A DNA stretch of 64,000 bases from Algibacter miyuki (GCF_030409805.1 NZ_JAUFQP010000001.1:124001-188000), one strand, 5' to 3'; shown: positions 17,444 to 27,652, counted from the stretch's first letter. Made by a program: numbers and translations. The notes: a model not told the origin generated them from the letters alone.

Positions 17444-20400
17444 ATGAAAAAGCTCTATTTATTTATTTGTTTTAATTTACTCATAAATAGCTTGTCTGGT
17501 CAAAATGAAATTTCTTTTTTTCATATTTCTCCCGAAATAGATAACGGATATCGAACTATTAAACATACCGTTCAAGATTCTTTAGGTTATATATGGATGT
17601 CTCAAAGTAAAGGCGTTTTAAAATATGATGGTTATGAGTTTTGGTTTCATTCCATGGATTCCATTTTTAACGGTACAAATATCAATGATGAAATAAAAAA
17701 GGTTTTATTGGATACCGAAGGCAATCTTTTGGTGCTTTCCTCTAAAGGTTTATTGGCTCGAAAGGAGCGAAACGGACGTTATTCTCAGTTAAATAAATCT
17801 TTTTCTAAAACAGGTAAGGATGTTTCTATAAAAAACATATTTGTAAGAAAGCAACAAATATATGTTACCGATTTTTTTAACACGCTCTATTTATTAGATA
17901 GCAAAAGCTTAGAGCTTAACTATGTTTTATCTGTTACAGAGCCTGTGTATTATGGCGTAAACATCATAGACTTAGAAGTTGATGACGCGAATAGGCTGTA
18001 CTTAAGTTTAAATAATGGTAAATTACTGCAATACGCTAACAATAGATTAAGTGAGTTAAAAGCAGATTTCAATAGCCAACCAGGAGTGATGTATTTAAGT
18101 CTGGATAAAAATAATGACCTCTGGATTGGGACCAAATTTATGGGGCTATTTAAATATGATTTAGCTGAAAATAAATTTAAACAACTTTCATATTTTAGAG
18201 ACGGGATAGACGTTTTGAAAGAAGATATGATTCTGTCTCTTTTTTGCGATAATAATGGGGTTATTTGGGCTGGTTCTGATGGGCAAGGCTTGTATAAAAT
18301 TAATCCTAAAAACGAAGAAATAATGCTTTATAGGCATTCTCCTCTCGATAAATCGTCTTTAAGTACTAATTCTATAATTGATATCAATCAGGATTCTTAT
18401 AAAAACTTGTGGGTTATTTCAAATTTTGGAGATATTAATATACTGGTAAATACACCTAACGAAATATTTCACCATAATGGTTTAATAGAAAATACTTCCG
18501 CACGTGTATTATCTGTTTTGAAAGATACACATGCTAATATTTGGATTGGAACCGATGGAAAAGGATTAACTAAAAGAAATTTAAAAACAGGGCAGGAAAA
18601 GCAGTTTTTAGTTAATAATAAGGATTTAGAAGGAGCTTATGTACAATCAATAACAGAGGATGATAATGGAAATGTTTGGGTTGGCACTTACAAAAACGGT
18701 TTATGGTTTTATGATTTCCAGAAAGCTGAAATTTCAAAAATTCCTGTTTTAGACGCTAAAGGAAAACATGCGATAGATATTTTAACAACCTTTAAAGATT
18801 CAAAAGGTAGAATTTGGGTAGGCTCCGAGATTGCTTTATTTGTATATAATTCTAAAAAAGAAAAAATAGCTTCATTTCCTTTTTGGAAAAATGGGCTTGA
18901 TGGTGATTTAATTCGATCTATTGTAGAAGATGATAATAAAAAACTTTGGATGGGTATTGATGGTGGTGGACTTTTTATGTTAAATGAAACTGAAAGTCTC
19001 AACAATTCAACATTTCAAAAGTTTTCGTACACAAACAATGAAAGTGATTATTACTCCATTGTTTCTATGGTTTCAGATACTAACGGTAATCTTTGGCTAA
19101 TAGATTTACACGGGGCAATTCATATATTTAATACTAAAAGTAAATTATATAAGGAATTTAATAATACCCAATTAATTAACGATATTTCGTTTCATAGTAT
19201 TTTAATGGAACATCCAGAAAGTTTGTGGTTAGGTGCTAGTAGTGGGTTATGGAATTTGAATGTAAAAGACTCAAGCCTTGTGAAATACACAAAAGCCGAT
19301 GGTTTTTTTAGTGACTATTATGTAGAAAGAAGTGCTTATAAAGACGCAGCAGGCTTTTTATATTTTGGAGGACTGAATGGAGTAGATGGTTTTGATCCTG
19401 AAAAAATATCTAAAGTATCAACCAAATCGCATCTGTATATAAACGCGATTGAAATTTTAAATAAGCCAGCATCATTAATCATCCCAGATCAGGTTGAGAA
19501 AGGTATTGAAAACACGAAAGCAATTGAGTTAAAAAATAATCAATCTTCATTTTCATTTAAGTTTTCTGTGGTAGGCACCGTGTTAAATGCAAAATATTTA
19601 TATAAATATAGATTAAAAGGATTTGATGATGAATGGAAGTTTACCAAGAAAAACCGGATAGCGTCATACACCAATATTCCTTGGGGTGAATACGATTTTG
19701 AGGTGGAAGCAGCCACAGTAAATGAGAATTTGAATATTCCTGTAAAATCGATTAAAATTGTTATTAATCCGCCACTTTGGATGCATCCGTTAGCCTTTTT
19801 GCTCTATTTTGTTGTTTTTTGTGCCGTAGCTTATGGTATTTATAAATGGTATTTGTTGAGAAAAAACCTTTTTAGTCAAAAAATTAAAAACGAACAAGAA
19901 TCGAAAATTTATTACGAGAAAATGAATTTTTTCTCCAAAATGTCTCATGAAATACAAACGCCATTAACCCTTATTATGGGGCCTATTGGAGATATCTTGA
20001 AAAAGCCACAAGTAGAAAAAGACGCCGTATTAAACCAGCGACTTAGAGTTATTTTTAATAACGCGAAAAGATTATCTCGAATTGCCAATTTGTTAACCAC
20101 GGTTAGAAATAAAGAAATTGGGCAGTTAAAATTAAGAGTCTTTAAAAAGGATATTATTAAAGAAGTTAAAGAAATTGCAGATTCATTTCAAGAGCAAGCG
20201 CGTTTTAAAAGAATTGATTTTGAAATAAATAATTTTACTGAAGCGTATAAACTGTGGTTTGATAGTGATTTATTGGAGCACATGATTTACAACCTACTGT
20301 CAAATGCTTTTAAATATACACCATCCGAAGGGCGCGTTGTAATATCAACACGTTTAGATGAAGCTACAGAAATGTTTGAGATTTCGGTTAACGATACAGG

Positions 20401-21511
20401 TTATGGCATCCCAAAAAAGGAATATGATGACATTTTTAGACTATTCTATAGAGCGAAAAAAACAAGTAATAAAATTGGTATGGGTATTGGTTTAGCTTTT
20501 GTAAAAGAGCTGGTAAGTCTGCATAAAGGCGAGATCAATGTAAAATCGAAAAAAGGTAAAGGGTCTACTTTTACTATTGTATTACCGCTAAATGAAGCTA
20601 AATATTCTGATGATGAAAAGATTGAAGGTTTAGATGAAGCCATTACTAATTCAACTTCAGATAATAATACTTTAGAAAGCACAACTAAAAAGATAGATTC
20701 AAAAAAAGACTCCATACTTATTATTGAAGATAATTATGAAATGCAACATTTTTTATGTGAAGTTTTTAATGAAAATTATAACGTTTACTCCGGTTACAAT
20801 GGAAAAGAAGGCCTTGAAATTGTAAAGCAAAAATTGCCAGATATTATTATTTCAGATATTTCTATGCCTGTTATGGATGGATTGGAAATGTGTGAAATTA
20901 TACAAAAAGACAATGATGTTTCTCATATTCCAATTATATTTTTAACAGCGAAAAATTCAACGGCGCATAAATTAAAAGGTTTAAAATATGGTGCTATAGA
21001 ATTTATGAGTAAACCGTTTGATATAAACGAGCTACACTTAAAAGTGAATAGTATTTTAGCTCAAAATAAAAGAATATCCTCAAAAGCAAGTTTACAATAT
21101 TTAAGCACGCCAGAGCATATTTCAGAAAAATCTAAAGATTCTATTTTCTTAGAAAATTTGATTTCTAGTTTAAATTCAAAATTAGAAGATGCCGATTTTA
21201 AACTCGAAAGTCTATCAAGTATTATGGGGATGAGTTATTCTAATATATATCGAAATTGTCAAAAATTAACAGGAAAAACAATTACTGAATTGTTTCGATT
21301 ATTACGCTTAAAAAGAGCTGCAGTTTTAATGGTTCAAAATAAATATAATGTATCTGAAGCTTGTTTTGCTGTTGGTTTTAATGATACAAGATATTTTTCA
21401 AAATGTTTTAAAGATCAATTTAAAATGACTCCAACAGTTTTTAAAAAGGAAGCAGGAAATATTGATTTAGAAGCATTTTTAACAAAATATGAATTGTATA
21501 AAACGAATTAA
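17444..21511 (+). CDS. Hybrid two-component system regulator (HTCS)
   Basis: A 1355-residue one-protein signalling chain of the Bacteroidota PUL type. A signal peptide (to about SLSGQ) is followed by a two-domain periplasmic beta-propeller with Reg_prop repeats (LGYIWMSQSKGVLKYDGYEF, NDLWIGTKFMGLFKYDL, NIWIGTDGKGLTKR, NVWVGTYKNGLWFYD) to about residue 660. Then come a Y_Y_Y domain (YLYKYRLKGFDDEW), a transmembrane helix (about 782-804), HisKA (FSKMSHEIQTPLTLI, phospho-acceptor H835), HATPase (NLLSNAFKYTP, GMGIGLAFVKEL), a receiver with SDISMPVMDG (D1138) and SKPFD, and an AraC-type HTH at the end. It would sense a periplasmic oligosaccharide and activate the local operons. The H-box has Gln838 where Arg is usual. 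Confidence 0.96.
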   Translation: MKKLYLFICFNLLINSLSGQNEISFFHISPEIDNGYRTIKHTVQDSLGYIWMSQSKGVLKYDGYEFWFHSMDSIFNGTNINDEIKKVLLDTEGNLLVLSSKGLLARKERNGRYSQLNKSFSKTGKDVSIKNIFVRKQQIYVTDFFNTLYLLDSKSLELNYVLSVTEPVYYGVNIIDLEVDDANRLYLSLNNGKLLQYANNRLSELKADFNSQPGVMYLSLDKNNDLWIGTKFMGLFKYDLAENKFKQLSYFRDGIDVLKEDMILSLFCDNNGVIWAGSDGQGLYKINPKNEEIMLYRHSPLDKSSLSTNSIIDINQDSYKNLWVISNFGDINILVNTPNEIFHHNGLIENTSARVLSVLKDTHANIWIGTDGKGLTKRNLKTGQEKQFLVNNKDLEGAYVQSITEDDNGNVWVGTYKNGLWFYDFQKAEISKIPVLDAKGKHAIDILTTFKDSKGRIWVGSEIALFVYNSKKEKIASFPFWKNGLDGDLIRSIVEDDNKKLWMGIDGGGLFMLNETESLNNSTFQKFSYTNNESDYYSIVSMVSDTNGNLWLIDLHGAIHIFNTKSKLYKEFNNTQLINDISFHSILMEHPESLWLGASSGLWNLNVKDSSLVKYTKADGFFSDYYVERSAYKDAAGFLYFGGLNGVDGFDPEKISKVSTKSHLYINAIEILNKPASLIIPDQVEKGIENTKAIELKNNQSSFSFKFSVVGTVLNAKYLYKYRLKGFDDEWKFTKKNRIASYTNIPWGEYDFEVEAATVNENLNIPVKSIKIVINPPLWMHPLAFLLYFVVFCAVAYGIYKWYLLRKNLFSQKIKNEQESKIYYEKMNFFSKMSHEIQTPLTLIMGPIGDILKKPQVEKDAVLNQRLRVIFNNAKRLSRIANLLTTVRNKEIGQLKLRVFKKDIIKEVKEIADSFQEQARFKRIDFEINNFTEAYKLWFDSDLLEHMIYNLLSNAFKYTPSEGRVVISTRLDEATEMFEISVNDTGYGIPKKEYDDIFRLFYRAKKTSNKIGMGIGLAFVKELVSLHKGEINVKSKKGKGSTFTIVLPLNEAKYSDDEKIEGLDEAITNSTSDNNTLESTTKKIDSKKDSILIIEDNYEMQHFLCEVFNENYNVYSGYNGKEGLEIVKQKLPDIIISDISMPVMDGLEMCEIIQKDNDVSHIPIIFLTAKNSTAHKLKGLKYGAIEFMSKPFDINELHLKVNSILAQNKRISSKASLQYLSTPEHISEKSKDSIFLENLISSLNSKLEDADFKLESLSSIMGMSYSNIYRNCQKLTGKTITELFRLLRLKRAAVLMVQNKYNVSEACFAVGFNDTRYFSKCFKDQFKMTPTVFKKEAGNIDLEAFLTKYELYKTN

Positions 21512-21836
21512 TTGCAGTTTTTAGAACATGTTAAGTACGGCTACTTTATAACCTTGTTTTTATTCTAAAACTAAACATGCTTTATGTTTAAAGGAATTCA
21601 AGAAATAGCACTATTGAATTTTTAGGGCGTTTTTTTTTAAATAAAAAAAATCTACCAAAGGTTACGGCTTGTTATATAAGAAAAAGTATTCTAGGCTATT
21701 TTAACCACAATTTTCGGGGTTTTACGAATATGACGGTATGTTTTGGAAAATATTTCATCCTATTTTTTTATTGATGTTTAATAGATTTGAGCTTTACAAA
21801 TAAAGGTAAAAACAAATCAACCTTATAAAAGCATCT
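21512..21836. other. Intergenic region after the hybrid regulator
   Basis: 325 bp without a gene. A weak stem AATTCAA (21595-21601) / TTGAATT (21614-21620) is followed, 10 bases later, by a T run (21631-21638) and may end the regulator transcript. The rest is AT-rich with nothing else recognised apart from a -7-like box at 21782-21789. Confidence 0.4.
21782..21789 (+). promoter_or_regulatory. Candidate Bacteroidota -7 promoter box
   Basis: TAGATTTG fits TAnnTTTG exactly and lies 47 bp upstream of the sugar permease start. No TTTG element is present at the expected -33 spacing, so support is limited. Confidence 0.3.
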
Positions 21837-23165
21837 ATGAAAACATCACCAACTCAAACTTCTAAAAAGAACAACTTAGTTCCTATTATAATTATAGCCA
21901 GTTTATTTTTCATATTTGGTTTTGTTACATGGATTAATGGGGCGTTAATTCCTTTTATGAAAACCATTAATGAGTTAACAGATGCACAATCATATTTTGT
22001 GGCATCGGCATCATATATCTCATTTGTGGTTATGGCATTACCAGCTTCTTGGATTTTAAATAAAATAGGCTATAAAAAAGGGATGTCTTTAGGATTAATA
22101 ATTATGGCTATTGGTGCTTTAGTTTTTATTCCAGCAGCTGAAGCAAGAACGTATTGGGTGTTTTTAACAGGTATTTTTATTCAAGGTGTAGGAATGACTT
22201 TATTACAAACGGCAGCCAATCCATATATTACCATTTTAGGCCCTATTGAAAGTGGAGCAAAACGTATCGCTATAATGGGGATTGCAAATAAAACAGCTGG
22301 TGCTTTAGGCTCTATCATATTTGGTGCTTTATTGCTTTCAGGAATTGACGAAGTAAATGAAAAACTAAGTACGGTATCAATAGAAGAAAAAGGAGTGCTT
22401 TTAGATACTATGGCAGACAGTGTTTTTATGCCTTATTTAGTAATGGCTATTGTACTTGCTGTGTTAGGATTGTTAATTAGAAAAGCGCCATTACCACAGG
22501 TAGAGGCCGAAGAAATAGAAGACGCTAAAGAAGGCGCTACATCAAAAACAAGTATTTTCCAATTCCCACATTTATGGTTGGGTGTTTTAACGCTATTTGT
22601 TTATGTAGGGGCCGAAGTTATAGCAGGAGACACCATTATTGCCTATGGAATATCATTAGGATTTCCGGCAGCCGATGCTAAGTTTTTTACCACTTTAACC
22701 TTGTTCGCTATGGTTTGTACTTATGCCATAGGTGTTATTTTAATTCCTAAATATTTAAAACAAGGCACAGCGCTTAAAATAAGTGCGACTTTAGGTATCA
22801 TTTTTAGTATTTGCATCTTATCAACAACGGGGTTTTTGTCTGTTTTATTTGTAGCCGCTTTAGGTGTTGCTAATGCTCTAGTTTGGCCGGCGGTATGGCC
22901 ATTAACACTGGAAGGTTTAGGAAAATTTACAAAAACAGGTTCTGCGTTATTAATTATGGCCATTTCAGGTGGCGCCATTATTCCTCCGTTATACGGAAGA
23001 ATTGTGGATGCAAATAAACTAGAATTAATCACTAGCGGTGTTAATGAGGTTGAAGCTTTGGCAACAGCAGCAACGCATAGCTATTGGATATTAATACCGT
23101 GTTACGCATTAATCCTGTTTTTTGCCATGTGGGGACACAAATATAAAAGTTGGTCAAAAAAATAA
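21837..23165 (+). CDS. MFS sugar permease, FucP/NagP-like
   Basis: A 442-residue inner-membrane protein with about 12 hydrophobic helices, of the FHS/FucP branch of the major facilitator superfamily. Characteristic stretches are FFIFGFVTWINGALIPFMK in helix 1, GYKKGMSLGLIIMAIGA, and GVGMTLLQTAANPYITILGP. The family moves monosaccharides by proton symport. The context chooses GlcNAc: it is followed 47 bp later by a glucosamine-6-phosphate deaminase fusion. The FucP family itself and the nearby fucose genes keep L-fucose as an alternative substrate. The gene starts a plus-strand operon of three genes. Confidence 0.88.
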   Translation: MKTSPTQTSKKNNLVPIIIIASLFFIFGFVTWINGALIPFMKTINELTDAQSYFVASASYISFVVMALPASWILNKIGYKKGMSLGLIIMAIGALVFIPAAEARTYWVFLTGIFIQGVGMTLLQTAANPYITILGPIESGAKRIAIMGIANKTAGALGSIIFGALLLSGIDEVNEKLSTVSIEEKGVLLDTMADSVFMPYLVMAIVLAVLGLLIRKAPLPQVEAEEIEDAKEGATSKTSIFQFPHLWLGVLTLFVYVGAEVIAGDTIIAYGISLGFPAADAKFFTTLTLFAMVCTYAIGVILIPKYLKQGTALKISATLGIIFSICILSTTGFLSVLFVAALGVANALVWPAVWPLTLEGLGKFTKTGSALLIMAISGGAIIPPLYGRIVDANKLELITSGVNEVEALATAATHSYWILIPCYALILFFAMWGHKYKSWSKK

Positions 23166-23212
23166 GATCTACGGAAAACAATATATAATTAAGAAAACAT
23201 AAAATAAATACC

Positions 23213-25141
23213 ATGTTACAAAGTAATATAGATAAATCAACAGATTTTGAAAAAAGGTTTGAAAGTGCAGGTTCTATAGTTTTTGAAAATTCAGACACAG
23301 CGTCCAAAGCTGTAGCGAAAGAAATTGCAGATCTCATACGTGTGAAACAAGCACAAAAGCAACCATGTATTTTGGGGTTAGCTACTGGCTCGTCACCCAA
23401 AGGATTGTATGCCGAATTAGTACGTTTACATAAAGAAGAAGGCTTAAGCTTTAAAAACGTTATATCTTTCAATTTAGATGAATACTACCCAATGGAGCCC
23501 GATTCTATAAACAGTTACGTGCGGTTTATGAAGGAGTTACTCTTTAATCATGTGGATATTTTACCCGAAAATTATCATATACCAGATGGGACTTTGTCAA
23601 ACGATGATATCGCTACTTATTGTAGTCAATACGAAGAAAAAATAGAAGCTTTAGGCGGTATCGATTTACAAATATTGGGTATTGGAGGTAATGGACATAT
23701 CGGATTTAACGAATCGGGGTCATTACAAAATTCAAAAACACGCCTAGTCGCTTTAGATCATATCACTAGAGTAGCGGCCAGTGGTGATTTTTCAGGATTA
23801 AACAATACGCCAAGAACTGCTATTACCTTAGGCGTTAAAAAGATAATGGAAGCCAAGAGAGTGATACTTATGGCTTGGGGAGAAGGCAAATCGAATATTG
23901 CAAAACAATCTATAGAAGGACCTGTAACCAATTTAGTACCTGCTTCATTTTTGCAAGAGCATAATAACGCGACTTTCGTTTTAGATAAAGAAGCTGCTTC
24001 TAAACTTACACGTATTAATACTCCTTGGCTTGTAGAAAAAATTACATGGACCGATAAGCTGATACGTAAAGCGGTATTAGGTTTAGCGCTTCATTTAAAG
24101 AAACCTATTTTAATGCTTACCGATGCCGATTATATTGAAAACGGTATGAGTGATTTATTGGCAGACTCTGGACCTGCTTACGATATAAACATTAAAATTT
24201 TTAATAAACTACAAAATACTATTACGGGTTGGCCTGGAGGTAAACCGAATGCAGATGATAGCAAACGTCCAGAACGTGCCGAACCAGCAAAAAAGCGAGT
24301 GCTTATATTTAGTCCGCATCCCGATGATGATATCATTAGTATGGGAGGTACTTTTAAGCGCTTACACGAACAAGGTCATGAAGTGCATATAGGATATCAA
24401 ACATCTGGAAATATAGCTGTGGCCGATGATGAAGCCTTACGTTTCGCAAGTTTTGTATGCGATTATAATGATAAATTTGGAATAGAAAGTCCAGAGGCCG
24501 AAAACATCTACAAAAAAGCGGTAGCCTTTCTTAAAAACAAAAAAGCAAGTGAAATAGATATTCCTGAGGTACGATACATTAAAGGCTTAATTAGAAAAGG
24601 AGAAGCTGAATCTACATCTTATTTTATTGGGCTTATCGATGCTCAAATTCATTTTATGGAATTACCATTTTATGAAACGGGTACTATTGAAAAAAATCCT
24701 TTAGGTGAAGAAGATATTCAAATAACCATGGATCTAATCGAAAAAATTAAGCCGCATCAAATATTTGCAGCGGGCGATTTAGCCGATCCACATGGCACGC
24801 ACAAAGTATGTTTAGATGCTATTTTTAAAGCTGTAAAAGAATTAAAACCGAAGAAATTTATGAACGACTGTTGGGTGTGGTTATACCGTGGAGCATGGCA
24901 AGAATGGGGGATTGATGAAATTGAAATGGCGATACCTATGAGTCCAGATCAAGTTCTTGAAAAACGTAAAGGTATTTTTAAACATCAATCTCAAAAAGAT
25001 GGCGTGGTGTTTCAAGGAACCGATAGTAGAGAGTTTTGGCAACGTGCAGAAGATAGAAACAGAGAAACTGCCGATTTATACCATCAATTAGGTTTATCAC
25101 ACTACGCAGCTATGGAAGCTTTTGTGAGATGGGAATTCTAG
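23213..25141 (+). CDS. nagB: Glucosamine-6-phosphate deaminase fused to a PIG-L deacetylase-like domain
   Basis: A 642-residue two-domain cytoplasmic protein. Residues about 15-270 are NagB: LGLATGSSPKGLYAEL (phosphate loop), ISFNLDEYYPM (catalytic Asp) and GIGGNGHIGFNESGS (catalytic His and Glu). Residues about 355-640 are a PIG-L/LmbE-type domain with the zinc-binding motif SPHPDDDIISMGGT (about 365-378) and AAGDLADPHGTHKVCLDAIF, which supplies the other His. PIG-L enzymes remove N-acetyl groups, so one polypeptide could carry out deacetylation and deamination of GlcNAc-6-phosphate. That coupling is inference, but the fusion layout is common in Bacteroidota. It follows the permease by 47 bp. 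The stand-alone deaminase at 4573-5334 is a divergent second copy. Confidence 0.92.
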   Translation: MLQSNIDKSTDFEKRFESAGSIVFENSDTASKAVAKEIADLIRVKQAQKQPCILGLATGSSPKGLYAELVRLHKEEGLSFKNVISFNLDEYYPMEPDSINSYVRFMKELLFNHVDILPENYHIPDGTLSNDDIATYCSQYEEKIEALGGIDLQILGIGGNGHIGFNESGSLQNSKTRLVALDHITRVAASGDFSGLNNTPRTAITLGVKKIMEAKRVILMAWGEGKSNIAKQSIEGPVTNLVPASFLQEHNNATFVLDKEAASKLTRINTPWLVEKITWTDKLIRKAVLGLALHLKKPILMLTDADYIENGMSDLLADSGPAYDINIKIFNKLQNTITGWPGGKPNADDSKRPERAEPAKKRVLIFSPHPDDDIISMGGTFKRLHEQGHEVHIGYQTSGNIAVADDEALRFASFVCDYNDKFGIESPEAENIYKKAVAFLKNKKASEIDIPEVRYIKGLIRKGEAESTSYFIGLIDAQIHFMELPFYETGTIEKNPLGEEDIQITMDLIEKIKPHQIFAAGDLADPHGTHKVCLDAIFKAVKELKPKKFMNDCWVWLYRGAWQEWGIDEIEMAIPMSPDQVLEKRKGIFKHQSQKDGVVFQGTDSREFWQRAEDRNRETADLYHQLGLSHYAAMEAFVRWEF

Positions 25142-25243
25142 AACAATTATATCTGTTTTGAATATCTATAACTAGAAACAACATTTTAGTAATTAAAAAA
25201 TTAAGTATTGAATAATATATAACCACCATAAAAATCAGTAAAT

Positions 25244-26377
25244 ATGAAGAGAACATTATTTTTAACTTGTCTAATAGTATTAACATTTGCTTTCGAAGCA
25301 AGTGCACTTCGATCCATGTACGTTAATGGTTTTGCATCTATTTTAGGAGATGAAACCGCCGAAAACAATTTATTGTCTTACGCACAAACTAATGGAATAG
25401 AAAAATTATTATTGTATGATCTTCATATTGTAAATAGTAGCCATAACTTATCAAATGTTTCATCAAATCAGATTTTAGCAGACTTTATATCTAAGGCTAA
25501 AACAAATTATGGCGTGCTTTCGGTTGGTGCTGTAGCAGAAAATGCTTGGTTTTTTACCAATGTAATAAACACTTATAATAATAGTAGAACCAATGCTACT
25601 GATAAATTTGATGTTTATAATTTAGAATTTGAATATTGGGGAGATAGTGCAGTTGGTCCAGGAGGATATTACTGTAATACGTATTTGGGATCAACGGAAT
25701 ATCCTTGTTCTAACGATGGTGCCTTTAAGTTTGTACTTTCAATTTTAGATGATATGAGAAGCTTGGCGCATAATAATTCTCATCCTATAACTACAGAAGC
25801 TTATTTAGGGTGGCCAACGACAGCTCAGGCAGAAGAATTGGGTGATCATTTAGATGAATTACTTTTACATGCCTATGTTGCTAATCCTAATACGAGTTTT
25901 AGTTATGCGAAAGACAGACTGATTGATTTTGCTAATGGTACACCAGGTTTAGATGTGTCTATTATTTTTTCATCAGAGCCAAATTTTATGCAAAATTGGC
26001 TACTTAGTAACTCTATGAGTGCTGCGGAAGATATTTTTACAATAGATTGGATGAATGCATCGTCGGCATGGACTAATAACATAAATTTAACCGGATTCAC
26101 TTATTTTGCTTATAGTTTTAATGAAAATGTAACGCTGTCCACAGGTGTTCAAGACGTTGCAAATAATGTGATGGTTTATCCTAATCCTGTTAAAAACACG
26201 CTTTATATTGAAAATCTTAACAATGTAAAAAGCATAATGGTTTACAATAATATGGGGCAATTACTTATGGAAACTAAGGCTGAAGAAATTGATTTTACTC
26301 AGTTTAATAAGGGACTATATTTTTTGAAAATGGATACAGATAAAGGAGTAGAAACAAAAAAAATATTAAAAAATTAG
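25244..26377 (+). CDS. Secreted GH18-like protein with type IX sorting domain
   Basis: A 377-residue protein with a signal peptide (cleavage near FEASA) and a C-terminal type A sorting domain (about 305-377: NNVMVYPNPVKNTLYIENL, FNKGLYFLKM, ETKKILKN), so it is exported by the type IX system. The middle looks like a TIM barrel with KFDVYNLEFEYWG at residues 121-133. This fits the GH18 active-site pattern (FDGxNLDxE) with Gly replaced by Val124 and the inner Asp by Glu128, keeping Glu130 as the likely acid. GH18 includes chitinases and endo-beta-N-acetylglucosaminidases, which suits the GlcNAc catabolic genes just upstream. The overall family call is tentative because the rest of the barrel is divergent. 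Confidence 0.6.
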   Translation: MKRTLFLTCLIVLTFAFEASALRSMYVNGFASILGDETAENNLLSYAQTNGIEKLLLYDLHIVNSSHNLSNVSSNQILADFISKAKTNYGVLSVGAVAENAWFFTNVINTYNNSRTNATDKFDVYNLEFEYWGDSAVGPGGYYCNTYLGSTEYPCSNDGAFKFVLSILDDMRSLAHNNSHPITTEAYLGWPTTAQAEELGDHLDELLLHAYVANPNTSFSYAKDRLIDFANGTPGLDVSIIFSSEPNFMQNWLLSNSMSAAEDIFTIDWMNASSAWTNNINLTGFTYFAYSFNENVTLSTGVQDVANNVMVYPNPVKNTLYIENLNNVKSIMVYNNMGQLLMETKAEEIDFTQFNKGLYFLKMDTDKGVETKKILKN

Positions 26378-26473
26378 ATTAAAGTAAGTTGCTAACTAAG
26401 AGCTGTTTAATTTTGAGTTTAGTCATTGGTTTTTCTACTTAATGCTCTTTAAATGTTATGTGAATTATTTTAT

Positions 26474-26504
26474 AAAGCCGGTAAAATTTTTACCGGCTTT
26501 TTTT
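26474..26504. terminator. Bidirectional intrinsic terminator
   Basis: AAAGCCGGTAAAA (26474-26486) pairs with TTTTACCGGCTTT (26488-26500) and is followed by Ts to 26504; As precede it on the other side. It lies between the plus-strand GH18-like gene and the convergent lacI gene, so it can stop both. Confidence 0.9.
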
Positions 26505-26520
26505 GTTTTCAGGAAGCTAT

Positions 26521-27546
26521 TTAATTTCGAGTACTAGATTCACGTACAATCAATTCTGTTTTCAGGGTGATAATTTCAGATGTTATAGAGTCATCTTTTT
26601 CCTCAATTTGACGAATTAATAATTTAGTTGCGGCTTCTCCCATTTGAAAAGCGCGGTCATTAATGGTTGTTAAATGAGGTTCTATAATTTTAGAAATAGG
26701 ATAATTACTAAAGCCCACAATAGCAACATCTTCAGGGATCTTTATTTCAGCTTTTCTAAATACTTGAATGACACTTACGGCTGTATAATCGTTCGCACAA
26801 AAAATGCCATCTGGTTTTAGGTCGCTTTTCAAGTATTTTTCGGCACATTTTACACCTTCGTCATAGCTCAGGTTATTCGTAAATAATATTAAAGACTCTT
26901 CTATAGGAATATGATGTTTTTTAAGAGCAGCTTTGAATCCTTCTAAACGTGCCTTAAAAATAGTGGTGGTTTGGCTACCAGAAATGTGCCCAATACGTTT
27001 ACATCCACTTTTTATGAGATGTTCAGTAGCTAAATACGCCGATTCAAAATCGTTAATAATGATCTTATTTGCATCAAAATCAGTTGGTACGCGGTCATAA
27101 AACACAAGTGGAATACCAAGTTTATTGATCTTTTTAAAATGATCGCAAGTTTTGGTTTCTATGCCTAAACATACAATAACGCCATCAACCATTTTGTTTT
27201 GAAGAATTTTTACAATTTCCTTTTCTCTTTTAAGTGAATCTTTAGATTGAAATATAGTAACATTATAACCATTATTGTATGCAAACTCTTCAATGCCACT
27301 AATCACTAACGAGTGAAAATGAATATCAATTCGAGGCACAATAACGCCAATGGTTTGTGTTTTTTTCTTTCTAAAACTAGAAGCGATTGAATTAGGTGTA
27401 AATCCTAATTCTTCAGCCATTTTTTGCACTCTCTTTTTTGTAGCATCACTGATAGCTGGATGGTTTCCTAAAGCTCTAGAAATGGTAGAGGGCGATAGGT
27501 TTAAATCTTTGGCTAAATCTTTTAAGGTGATTCTGGAGTTCTTCAT
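26521..27546 (-). CDS. LacI-family transcriptional regulator
   Basis: A 341-residue repressor. The N-terminal helix-turn-helix is clear (ITLKDLAKDLNLSPSTISRA), with the hinge following (LGFTPNSIASSFR). The periplasmic-binding-protein-like sensor domain runs from IGVIVPRIDIHFHSLVISG to the end (GIFCANDYTAVSVIQVF, PEDVAIVGFSNYP, EPHLTTI). It is the last gene of, or lies just beyond, the minus-strand fucose catabolic genes. Two palindromes of the LacI type are found in its own upstream region, and another lies before the fuculokinase gene, so it probably controls itself and fucose breakdown in response to a pathway sugar or sugar phosphate. A decayed paralogue lies at 6965-7335. Confidence 0.95.
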   Translation of the reverse strand: MKNSRITLKDLAKDLNLSPSTISRALGNHPAISDATKKRVQKMAEELGFTPNSIASSFRKKKTQTIGVIVPRIDIHFHSLVISGIEEFAYNNGYNVTIFQSKDSLKREKEIVKILQNKMVDGVIVCLGIETKTCDHFKKINKLGIPLVFYDRVPTDFDANKIIINDFESAYLATEHLIKSGCKRIGHISGSQTTTIFKARLEGFKAALKKHHIPIEESLILFTNNLSYDEGVKCAEKYLKSDLKPDGIFCANDYTAVSVIQVFRKAEIKIPEDVAIVGFSNYPISKIIEPHLTTINDRAFQMGEAATKLLIRQIEEKDDSITSEIITLKTELIVRESSTRN

Positions 27547-27557
27547 ATTAATGAAAA

Positions 27558-27567
27558 CAAACGTTTG
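27558..27567. promoter_or_regulatory. Candidate LacI-type operator near the lacI start
   Basis: Perfect palindrome CAAACGTTTG with the central CG typical of LacI-family operators, 11 bp upstream of the lacI start codon. Bound repressor would block its own transcription. Confidence 0.55.
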
Positions 27568-27652
27568 CTGTTAAAAGGGTATCTGTAATTTGTTATCAAG
27601 TAAAAAAGTTAAGCTATTTATACTTTTCGAATGAAAAACGATACAAATTAAA

